From assembly GCA_947165795.1 (NCBI GenBank), contig CAMVBP010000073.1, forward strand, positions 1-9,435: 9,435 nucleotides of DNA. Direction: 5' to 3'. The first letter of the stretch is position 1. Every line of letters starts with the position of its first letter. Below, piece by piece: positions 1 to 6,142 of the stretch. The DNA comes from an uncultured Treponema sp. GTDB taxonomy: Bacteria > Spirochaetota > Spirochaetia > Treponematales > Treponemataceae. The position numbers and the translations under genes are program-made. Below the pieces are notes generated by a model that was given only the letters and a program-made list of their open reading frames with translations, made no database searches and was not told the origin of the DNA.

Positions 1-692
1 GCCGTAACAAACCGATGACAGTTGACTGGTCTGTATTTGCACAAAAGCAGACTCAGAAGATCGTAAAGGGAATGCTCACCGGTCCTGTAACTATTCTTAA
101 CTGGTCTTTCCCTCGCGAAGATATAAGCCTTAAAGAACAGGCTCAGCAGCTGGCTCTTGCAATCAGAGAAGAAGTTTTAGACCTTGAAAAAAATGGTATT
201 AAAATAATTCAGATTGATGAAGCTGCATTACGAGAAAAACTTCCGCTACGACACTCAGACTGGCATTCTGAATATCTTGACTGGGCAATTCCAGCATTCC
301 GTCTTGTGCATGCAAAGGTAAAGCCTGAAACTCAGATTCACACTCACATGTGTTACAGCGAGTTCAACGATATTATCCGCGACATAGATGCAATGGATGC
401 AGACGTAATTACATTTGAAGCAAGCCGCGCCGATCTAAAAATTCTTGATGCTCTTAAGGAAGCAGACTTCCGCACAGAAGTAGGACCGGGCGTTTATGAC
501 ATTCACTCTGCCCGTGTACCTTCTGTAGAAGAAATTGTTGCAGCACTTGAAAAAATGCTTACTAAAGTTCAAAAAGATAAACTTTGGGTAAATCCGGACT
601 GCGGATTAAAAACACGCGGAGACACAGAAACTGAAGCAAGTCTTAAAAATCTTGTAGCAGCAGCTAAAGAACTGAGAGCGAGAGAATCTTAA
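1..692 (+). CDS. metE: Cobalamin-independent methionine synthase, C-terminal catalytic part (5' end outside window)
   Basis: MetE transfers the methyl group of 5-methyltetrahydropteroyl-triglutamate to homocysteine, the last step of methionine synthesis, in the cytoplasm and without vitamin B12. The reading frame is open from the window edge (first full codon at 3), so this is a 5'-truncated view of a protein normally about 750 residues long; the ATG at 15 is internal. Counting from that ATG, all four zinc ligands known from E. coli MetE are visible: His111 and Cys113 in HTHMCYSEF, Glu135 in DVITFEASR, and Cys196 in [12 protein letters not shown]. The homocysteine-binding IDEAALRE (67-74) and the GPGVYDIHS motif with its catalytic His164 are also intact. 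The family's [11 protein letters not shown] strand is at 18-28. The gene is followed 51 nt later by metF, which makes its methyl donor, so the two are likely one transcript. Identification is secure; only the N-terminal half is unseen. Confidence 0.97.
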   Translation, partial: RNKPMTVDWSVFAQKQTQKIVKGMLTGPVTILNWSFPREDISLKEQAQQLALAIREEVLDLEKNGIKIIQIDEAALREKLPLRHSDWHSEYLDWAIPAFRLVHAKVKPETQIHTHMCYSEFNDIIRDIDAMDADVITFEASRADLKILDALKEADFRTEVGPGVYDIHSARVPSVEEIVAALEKMLTKVQKDKLWVNPDCGLKTRGDTETEASLKNLVAAAKELRARES

Positions 693-743
693 TTAAAAGA
701 GATAGTACTCGACAGTAAGACAGACAATCAGTAAACTAGAGGA

Positions 744-1640
744 ATGACAAGACAACGTATGAGTATTGCAGACATTCTTAACAGTAAAAAGGTTTCGCTT
801 TCGTTTGAGGTTTTCCCTCCTAAAAAAAAGGAAGCACTTGATTCTATAAAGGCTACAGCCGTTTCGCTTACAAAATTGAATCCGGATTTTATAAGCGTAA
901 CTTTTGGTGCCGGCGGAACTACTCAGGGTTATACCGCAGAAATTGCAGAAGCAATTGAAAATAACGGAACTACATCTCTTGCTCATCTTACCTGTGTTCG
1001 TTCAACAAAAGAAGCGCTTGAATATACAATAAATGATTTGAAAAAACGAAACATAAAAAATGTTCTTGCACTTCGTGGAGATCTTCCAAAGGATGCCGTG
1101 CCGGGAGAAAATGTTTTCCCTTCCGGTTTTACACATGCCTCTGATCTTGTTACTCTTCTAAAAAATGAAGGCCTGTGCGTTGGCGGTGCCTGCTATCCGG
1201 AAGGTCATCCGGAAAGCACAAGCCGCGATTCAGATATTGAACAGTTAAAATACAAGGTAGATGCCGGCGTAGATTTTTTAACTACACAAATGTTTTTTGA
1301 TAACGACATGCTTTACTCTTTCCTGTACAGGTTGCAGTCGGCCGGCATTCATGTGCCCGTTCTTGCCGGAATTATGCCGATTACAAATGCAAATCAGGTA
1401 AGCCGCATGGTTGACTTATCAAATGCATACATTCCAAGAAAACTTCTTTCAATATGCGACCGTTTCAAAAACTCTCCGGAAGCAATGATGCAGGCAGGAA
1501 TTGCCTATGCTACAGACCAGATTATAGATTTAATTTCTAACGGCGTTCGTGGAATTCATATTTATACAATGAACAAACCGGAAATTGCACAAGCCATAAT
1601 CAAAAATGTAAACGAAATTATTGCTGCAACCAATTCTTAA
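744..1640 (+). CDS. metF: 5,10-methylenetetrahydrofolate reductase (MTHFR)
   Basis: This flavoprotein reduces 5,10-methylene-tetrahydrofolate to 5-methyl-tetrahydrofolate, the methyl donor used by MetE just upstream. At 298 residues it has the usual length of the bacterial, catalytic-barrel-only form. Visible family motifs are SFEVFPPKK with the catalytic Glu22, FGAGGTT (55-60), HLTC (81-84), ALRGDLP with the flavin-contacting Asp113, YPEGHPES (151-158), and TQMFFD with the folate-contacting Gln182. The start is uncertain. AGAGGA (738-743) abuts the ATG at 744 with no spacer, while a second in-frame ATG at 759 gives MSIADILNSKK, closer to the usual MetF amino terminus, but lies 15 nt from that box. 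The longer form is listed; the alternative protein is 293 residues. A strong terminator follows the stop, so metE-metF ends here. Confidence 0.96.
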   Translation: MTRQRMSIADILNSKKVSLSFEVFPPKKKEALDSIKATAVSLTKLNPDFISVTFGAGGTTQGYTAEIAEAIENNGTTSLAHLTCVRSTKEALEYTINDLKKRNIKNVLALRGDLPKDAVPGENVFPSGFTHASDLVTLLKNEGLCVGGACYPEGHPESTSRDSDIEQLKYKVDAGVDFLTTQMFFDNDMLYSFLYRLQSAGIHVPVLAGIMPITNANQVSRMVDLSNAYIPRKLLSICDRFKNSPEAMMQAGIAYATDQIIDLISNGVRGIHIYTMNKPEIAQAIIKNVNEIIAATNS

Positions 1641-1658
1641 AAAATCGCACTAAAAAAG

Positions 1659-1702
1659 GTCTGCCGCAGAAATTGAAAATATTTATGCGGCAGACTTTTT
1701 TT
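1659..1702 (+). terminator. Rho-independent terminator of metE-metF
   Basis: A perfect 10-bp stem, GTCTGCCGCA (1659-1668) pairing with TGCGGCAGAC (1686-1695), encloses a 17-nt AT-rich loop that can itself pair AAAT with ATTT. It is followed at once by seven T residues (1696-1702), and an A-run (1652-1657) precedes it. It begins 19 nt after the metF stop. GC-rich stem plus U-tract is the classic intrinsic terminator form, and the A-run could let it act weakly in the other direction. Confidence 0.93.
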
Positions 1703-1749
1703 CAATTTGAAAATTTACCTCCATTTTTAATTCTCGTTTTTGCTTCTCA

Positions 1750-1779
1750 TTGATTATAATTCACATACTGTGATACAAT
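1750..1779 (+). promoter_or_regulatory. Sigma-70-type promoter with extended -10, no room for a leader
   Basis: TTGATT (1750-1755, four of six consensus matches) is separated by 18 nt from TACAAT (1774-1779, five of six). A TG at 1771-1772 sits one base upstream of the -10, as in extended -10 promoters. Only 7 nt separate the -10 box from the ATG at 1787, so initiation would fall at about 1786-1787 and the mRNA would have essentially no leader. No Shine-Dalgarno sequence is visible before that ATG, which agrees. It lies just after the metF terminator and would drive the three-gene unit 1787-5323. Confidence 0.6.
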
Positions 1780-1786
1780 TATTCAT

Positions 1787-2791
1787 ATGAAAAAGTTATT
1801 TACATTCTTTACATTTTTTTTATTAATTCTTTCATTTTCTTTTGCAGAAAAAGAGCGCTTTTATAGAGAAGGAAAAGTAATCGACATAATGTATGTAGAT
1901 TCAGAAGACGGACTCAAAGTTCGCGATAAGCCTTCTCTTAAATCTAATCGTCTTTGCGCTCTGCCTCACAGACTCCCGGTAAAGATTGTTGCAATTGGAA
2001 AAGAAGAAACAATTGACGGACTTACAGATCCATGGGTAGAAATTTTACTTCCAAGATACGAATGGAAAACAGATGAACCTGAATACGGCTGGGTGTTCGG
2101 CGGATATATACAGAATAATCAGGCAGATTTTAAAATACCTCAGACAGCTCAGCAATTAGAGGATTATTTAAAACGTGCAAACTGGACTCTTCCAGATAAA
2201 AAAGCCGGTTCTGCAGAAGATCATTATAATTTTTCTACTTCAGATTATTACGGCTATGTTTATTCAAAGACAAAGAATTTTGTAGATGCAGACACTGCCT
2301 GGTTCTTCCAGAATTATGATGACGACGATAACCAGAGTACATGGAAGGTTCTGAATAATCATCAGATTGAGATTCACTGGTATATTCCATCATCAACAAA
2401 CAGACACAAAAATCCAATAAATAAAGTTGAAGTTCTGGAAGTTAAACCTGTTAGCGATGGAGTATGTTATATTAATGGAACAAAATATTTGAATAAACCT
2501 TTTGTAAACAGACTTCACTGGTCTTATTATGATGCACTTAAGATGCCCTTAGTTTACAATAGCGAATTCTATTCTGATAATAATTCCAAAAGAGATATTA
2601 TTTCTGCAATTAACAATTGTCTTTTTGACTACTCACAGGAAAATTATTTGCTCGATGACTTAAGGGCAGAATTGATTAGAGAATTAATAAAATACGGAAT
2701 TTCTGTAAATGGCACTGATTATGAAACAGACTACAGAGATTACTGGGACAGCATTATGATTGAGCATCAGAAAAATGCTGATTCTTATTAA
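1787..2791 (+). CDS. Secreted protein with N-terminal bacterial SH3-like domain, function unknown
   Basis: A 334-residue exported protein. Residues 1-20 form a signal peptide (MKK, then a hydrophobic run ending SFSFA), with likely cleavage before EKERFY; there is no lipobox cysteine, so it is probably periplasmic or secreted. Residues about 28-108 look like a bacterial SH3-like domain: GLKVRDKPSLKSNRL near 42-56, a WVEILLP strand at 83-89, and a closing YGWVFGGYI at 100-108. Such domains usually bind peptidoglycan or other cell-wall ligands. Residues 115-334 match no family I know; they are rich in Tyr, Trp, Asp and Asn, with an acidic DDDD run at 178-181. The start is fixed by the signal peptide; there is no Shine-Dalgarno box and the promoter is 7 nt away. 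The next gene starts 10 nt after the stop, so this is the first gene of a likely three-gene operon. Envelope role is inferred. Confidence 0.85.
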   Translation: MKKLFTFFTFFLLILSFSFAEKERFYREGKVIDIMYVDSEDGLKVRDKPSLKSNRLCALPHRLPVKIVAIGKEETIDGLTDPWVEILLPRYEWKTDEPEYGWVFGGYIQNNQADFKIPQTAQQLEDYLKRANWTLPDKKAGSAEDHYNFSTSDYYGYVYSKTKNFVDADTAWFFQNYDDDDNQSTWKVLNNHQIEIHWYIPSSTNRHKNPINKVEVLEVKPVSDGVCYINGTKYLNKPFVNRLHWSYYDALKMPLVYNSEFYSDNNSKRDIISAINNCLFDYSQENYLLDDLRAELIRELIKYGISVNGTDYETDYRDYWDSIMIEHQKNADSY

Positions 2792-2793
2792 GG
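2789..2793 (+). promoter_or_regulatory. Ribosome-binding site overlapping the upstream stop codon
   Basis: TAAGG is built from the TAA stop of the SH3-like gene (2789-2791) plus GG, and lies 8 nt before the ATG at 2802. It supports that ATG over the in-frame TTG at 2760, which would overlap the upstream gene by 32 nt. The geometry suggests the second gene is translated by coupling to the first. Confidence 0.5.
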
Positions 2794-2801
2794 CTTTCCC
2801 C

Positions 2802-3761
2802 ATGACAGAAGAAGAAGTAAAAAACATAGAAGATAATTGCAGAATAAAGTCCAGAGAACAGTTTATTGAAGAATGCCGGAAAGCAGGAATTAAAAACGAA
2901 TGGTATATTTTTGGCTGCGACAGATCAAAACCTGTTTCCATAGACGATGAGAACATATATTACGGAACATTCGGTCACATAAGGTACGCAGTTCCTGTAT
3001 GCAGATGGGACGACGCTTTTGAACAGCTGACCAAATATAAAGAAAGAATAGATTGGGAAAATTCCGGAAAACTTTTTAAAATCATTAATATTTCAATAAA
3101 AGTAAAAGAATATATAGATTACTACCACGGCGGAGTAGTAAACGGAATTGCAACAATCAAGGAAATGAGTCGTAAAGAAAACGATCTGGAACTTCTTGAT
3201 GAAGGCTTTTATTATTCAAGTTATGACCGGTATATGGATGAATATTATTATCATAAAAAAGTAAGTTTAAAAAATCTTAATATATACCTTCTGTTTGAAT
3301 TCTTAAAAAAAACAGAAGAAAGAGATAAAAAAGCATTTGGATTTACAGAAAAATCACTCAGAGCTTCATACCGATACCCTGTACCCGGAAAATACGAAAA
3401 AGAAATATTTGAGTGCATAGAAAAAAACATTCCTTTACCAGAAGATTTAAAGAATCGTTTTGCTGAAGAAGTTGAAGATGTACTTGTTGACCATGAATAT
3501 ATTGCACTTGTTAAATTTAAGGAAGATCTTACTGAAGCATTGATGTCTTCAATTAATAAAAATCTTTCCAAAAAAGAACAGATAGAAGCATTTAGTGACG
3601 CACAGCGATTAATTTTTAATTTAAATCCTGCGGCCGATAATGTAGCCGAAAGCAGAACCCATAAAGTAGAATCAGAGATATATGCTCTGGCCTGTGAAAA
3701 AGCCGGAATCATCAGTAATGACAAAGGAACAAACCGATGGAAACATTGGGACAACATATAA
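2802..3761 (+). CDS. Conserved-looking cytoplasmic protein of unknown function
   Basis: A 319-residue protein that I do not recognise. It has no signal peptide and no membrane segment, and is highly charged (many Lys, Glu, Asp), so it is probably soluble and cytoplasmic. Visible features are an acidic, helical start (MTEEEVKNIEDN), a Tyr/Gly-rich stretch around YYGTFGHIRYAVPVCRW (near residues 54-70), a tyrosine-dense segment with YYSSYDRYMDEYYYHKK (near 143-159), and a long helical C-terminal half ending NRWKHWDNI. The frame is open further upstream to a TTG at 2760, but that would overlap the preceding gene and give an unconvincing start; TAAGG 8 nt before 2802 favours the ATG used here. 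It sits between a secreted SH3-like protein (10 nt upstream) and a lipoprotein (14 nt downstream), so it is probably cotranscribed with exported partners. No function is proposed. Confidence 0.8.
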   Translation: MTEEEVKNIEDNCRIKSREQFIEECRKAGIKNEWYIFGCDRSKPVSIDDENIYYGTFGHIRYAVPVCRWDDAFEQLTKYKERIDWENSGKLFKIINISIKVKEYIDYYHGGVVNGIATIKEMSRKENDLELLDEGFYYSSYDRYMDEYYYHKKVSLKNLNIYLLFEFLKKTEERDKKAFGFTEKSLRASYRYPVPGKYEKEIFECIEKNIPLPEDLKNRFAEEVEDVLVDHEYIALVKFKEDLTEALMSSINKNLSKKEQIEAFSDAQRLIFNLNPAADNVAESRTHKVESEIYALACEKAGIISNDKGTNRWKHWDNI

Positions 3762-3762
3762 T

Positions 3763-3767
3763 AAGGA
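3763..3767 (+). promoter_or_regulatory. Ribosome-binding site fixing the lipoprotein start
   Basis: AAGGA lies 8 nt upstream of the ATG at 3776, just after the previous gene's stop codon. It selects the start that begins MKKIFILSL, a proper lipoprotein signal, over the longer open frame from 3737, which overlaps the upstream gene and would put 13 polar residues before the signal peptide. Confidence 0.75.
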
Positions 3768-3775
3768 AATCAAAA

Positions 3776-5323
3776 ATGAAAAAAATATTTATTTTAAGTT
3801 TAATAATTTTGGTTATATTCACAGCCTGCTCTAATCAAAAAACAATAAAAGTTAACAGCGTTGATGAAATTTTAACTTCCATTGAAAACTATAGGGAAGA
3901 AATGCGGATTAAATCAAATAAACAGCTCGATCCAAAAATTCCACATGTAAAATATACAGGCTCCTTTTTAATTGAATATGAGGATTTTAATAAGCTTTCC
4001 GAAGCCCTGACAGATTCAGAAAACTTCATTCATGTGTCACTTGATTTTTCTGAATGCTACATGGATAAGGAATCGTACACTCTTCTTCCTTATGACTCTT
4101 TTATAAATATAGATTCACTTGCAGAAATTTATCTGCCGGAAGGATTAACTCAAATCGGAAGAAGTCTTAACAAATGCGATAATCTTAAGGCAGTATATTT
4201 TCCTAAAAATACAGTCGTTGATGAAATAGCAGATAATATTTTTATTGATAATCCTTTACTGGAAAAAATTGTTACTCCGGAACGTACCTATACTGTTGAA
4301 GAATGGCAAAGCTGGCGCGATTCTCTGATTCCTAAAAAAAATAATATAAAGGAAATTACAGCTTCCAGTGAACTCGATAAAGAAAGCGGAAAATATTCCA
4401 TAAATAATATCTGGAATTCCTACTGGACAAGCTGGGTAGAAGGAAGCGACGGAGACGGAAGTGGAGAAAAAATCACTATTACTCTAAAAGAGCCTTCTAC
4501 AATTGAATTTTTATGCATTAAATCGGGTTTTGGAAACCTGAACTATTACTGGGCTAATAACCGCCCGGAATATATTACTGTAGCGCTTGATGATGAAGAT
4601 GAAGAAATTTATTATCTTGACGACAGCCCTTATGCTCAGGAAATTCCAATCAATAAATGCAAGAAGCTTTATTCAGAAATTACGCTTACAATTAAAAGCG
4701 TATATAAAGGAACAGATGGAGCCGACGACTGTGCGATTGACGAAATAAATGTTAATCAGGCATTCTCTGACTATGTTTACGCGCCGATCGTTCAGAAAAT
4801 GGCCAGGGAACTTTATAAATTAGATGTCGGAGAAGAAAATATCCGCGAAGGTGAAAACGGTTCAATTGAAGTTTATGTTTATGACTGGCCTATGGATGAA
4901 AGTTACTGGACTGAAGCACCTTATTTTTCGGGTCATTTATACACAGGCTATCACGTTGGTACAGGAGCAGGTCATAGAGAAGACCTGTTTAACATTTGTC
5001 TGAATCCTTCCGGAAATCATTTTCTTTTTATCTGGCGTGAGGAATCCTATGGAATTAATAAAATCATTCCTTCAAATGTATGTATTTATGCATGGATAAA
5101 CGATACATGGAAAGAACAGACATTAACTTCACACTTATCTTCGCTGAGCGATATTTTGGAATCCATTCATAAAATTGAAGAAGAGGATTTACCTTACAAA
5201 TTTTATATAGATTACAATGATACAATCATTATAGATGTTTTTCCTTCTGAAGATGCTGAGGAAATTCTGTACAGCCTTGTATTTAAATATAAAAATGGAA
5301 TATTTATACCCGAAGAGGAATAG
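3776..5323 (+). CDS. Lipoprotein with BspA-like leucine-rich segment and NADase-type glycan-binding-like domain
   Basis: A 515-residue protein starting MKKIFILSLIILVIFTAC. The hydrophobic run ending FTAC is a lipobox, so Cys18 would be lipidated and the protein anchored in the envelope, possibly at the surface. Residues about 111-168 carry BspA/LRR_5-type leucine-rich spacing (LAEIYLPEGLTQIG, then NKCDNLKAVYFP); only about two repeats are clear. Residues about 193-326 resemble the discoidin-like NADase-type glycan-binding domain: ITASSELD, a SINNIWNSYWTSWVEG segment, GDGSGEKITITL, NNRPEYITVAL, and a final DDCAIDEINV strand. Residues 330-515 match nothing I know but are well formed, with GHLYTGYHVGTGAGHRED near 386-403. 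It is the third gene of the unit, 14 nt after its neighbour. Binding to host or cell-surface sugars is inferred from the domains; no catalytic site is evident. Confidence 0.85.
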   Translation: MKKIFILSLIILVIFTACSNQKTIKVNSVDEILTSIENYREEMRIKSNKQLDPKIPHVKYTGSFLIEYEDFNKLSEALTDSENFIHVSLDFSECYMDKESYTLLPYDSFINIDSLAEIYLPEGLTQIGRSLNKCDNLKAVYFPKNTVVDEIADNIFIDNPLLEKIVTPERTYTVEEWQSWRDSLIPKKNNIKEITASSELDKESGKYSINNIWNSYWTSWVEGSDGDGSGEKITITLKEPSTIEFLCIKSGFGNLNYYWANNRPEYITVALDDEDEEIYYLDDSPYAQEIPINKCKKLYSEITLTIKSVYKGTDGADDCAIDEINVNQAFSDYVYAPIVQKMARELYKLDVGEENIREGENGSIEVYVYDWPMDESYWTEAPYFSGHLYTGYHVGTGAGHREDLFNICLNPSGNHFLFIWREESYGINKIIPSNVCIYAWINDTWKEQTLTSHLSSLSDILESIHKIEEEDLPYKFYIDYNDTIIIDVFPSEDAEEILYSLVFKYKNGIFIPEEE

Positions 5324-5358
5324 CATGTAAAGCTATACCATTTAATTAATTTTCATTA

Positions 5359-5364
5359 TATAAT
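5359..5364 (+). promoter_or_regulatory. Consensus -10 box directly before the membrane regulator gene
   Basis: A perfect TATAAT lies 7 nt before the ATG at 5372, the same distance as at the 1787 gene. Nothing resembling a good -35 is found 16-18 nt upstream, and there is no Shine-Dalgarno box. If active, it would give a leaderless mRNA. Because the region is very AT-rich, a chance TATAAT cannot be ruled out; read-through from the upstream operon is the alternative, since no terminator separates them. Confidence 0.4.
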
Positions 5365-5371
5365 AAACATC

Positions 5372-6106
5372 ATGAAATCAATTTATTCAAAGAAATTTTC
5401 TCTTTTCATACGTCTAGTTTCAATTTTTTTTATTCTTATAATGTTATGTTTATCCTACCATGCATTTTATGATGTTTTTTTTGAACACAAATATTCCTGC
5501 ATAATTGGTTTAATTCTTGGTCCAATAAGCTTTGCTCTTTTATGCATAATCATTATAAAACCAGAAAAACTAGCTTTATTTGTTCCTTCGCTAATATTTT
5601 TTTCAATTACAAATTCTATATCAAATTCAAATCCGGCATATCCAATTATTTTTATGGAACTTACGGCTATACTTTTATGGATCCGCGGATTTTTTAATAC
5701 CCACAAAATAATTAAAATATCATTTCTTTCATTAATTTATCTTGTTCCATTTTTTTATGGAATTACTTTCGGATACGAAGAATTTTTTAAACGCGTTTTT
5801 GACAGTTCCCAGATACTTCTTATTACATTCTGTATAATTTTTCTTCTGTATGAATATCTTAAATCTCAAAAATCAGAAAACAAAGTTTTGAACATTGCTG
5901 AATATCCAGAAACAACAAAACGCGATGCTCAATGGCTTAATCTTGTTCAGCAGGGTGTAAAATATGAAGCCATTGCAATTGATTATGACCGTACTTTGGG
6001 CACCATCCAGAACAGACTGAATAAAATCTATCATATTCTGGAGACCGGTGACCGCGTTGGTTTTCTTTCAATTTACTCAAACGCAAAGATTGTCTATCAG
6101 GACTAA
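5372..6106 (+). CDS. Six-helix membrane protein with C-terminal LuxR-type helix-turn-helix
   Basis: A 244-residue protein with two parts. Residues 1-162 hold about six membrane helices (near 11-32, 43-63, 67-84, 89-107, 112-133 and 145-162). The basic start (KSIYSKK) and even helix number put both ends in the cytoplasm. Residues about 178-236 look like a LuxR/GerE-type DNA-binding domain: TTKRDAQWLNLVQQGVKYEA as the first helices, then RTLGTIQNRLNKIYHIL as the recognition helix and LETGDRVG in the place of the family's usual L-G-x-x-x-R ending. No receiver or kinase domain is present, so it is not a standard response regulator. A plausible role is a membrane-tethered transcription regulator responding to an envelope signal. 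Its likely targets, the adjacent lipoprotein operon included, are inferred from position only. It converges on the serine hydrolase gene with 36 nt between the stops and no clear terminator. Confidence 0.8.
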   Translation: MKSIYSKKFSLFIRLVSIFFILIMLCLSYHAFYDVFFEHKYSCIIGLILGPISFALLCIIIIKPEKLALFVPSLIFFSITNSISNSNPAYPIIFMELTAILLWIRGFFNTHKIIKISFLSLIYLVPFFYGITFGYEEFFKRVFDSSQILLITFCIIFLLYEYLKSQKSENKVLNIAEYPETTKRDAQWLNLVQQGVKYEAIAIDYDRTLGTIQNRLNKIYHILETGDRVGFLSIYSNAKIVYQD

Positions 6107-6142
6107 TTCAGTAACCTTCCAAAGAATCTTTTGCTTTCATAC

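Noticed and set aside
693..986. 97-codon minus-strand frame across the metE-metF gap
   Set aside because: It is antisense to the start of metF, cysteine- and serine-rich with no recognisable motif, and ends exactly at the metE stop; most likely a shadow frame.
2760..2801. TTG start for the unknown protein, overlapping the SH3-like gene
   Set aside because: It would add 14 residues from within the upstream coding region without a well-placed ribosome site; ATG 2802 with TAAGG 8 nt upstream fits better.
3251..3757. Open frame of 168 codons on the minus strand inside the unknown-protein gene
   Set aside because: It lies wholly opposite a well-supported gene, has serine- and phenylalanine-rich composition typical of antisense frames in AT-rich DNA, and shows no ribosome site or known domain.
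5321..5336. TAGC-GCTA hairpin after the lipoprotein gene
   Set aside because: A four-pair stem without a T-tract is not a credible terminator, so read-through into the regulator gene remains possible.
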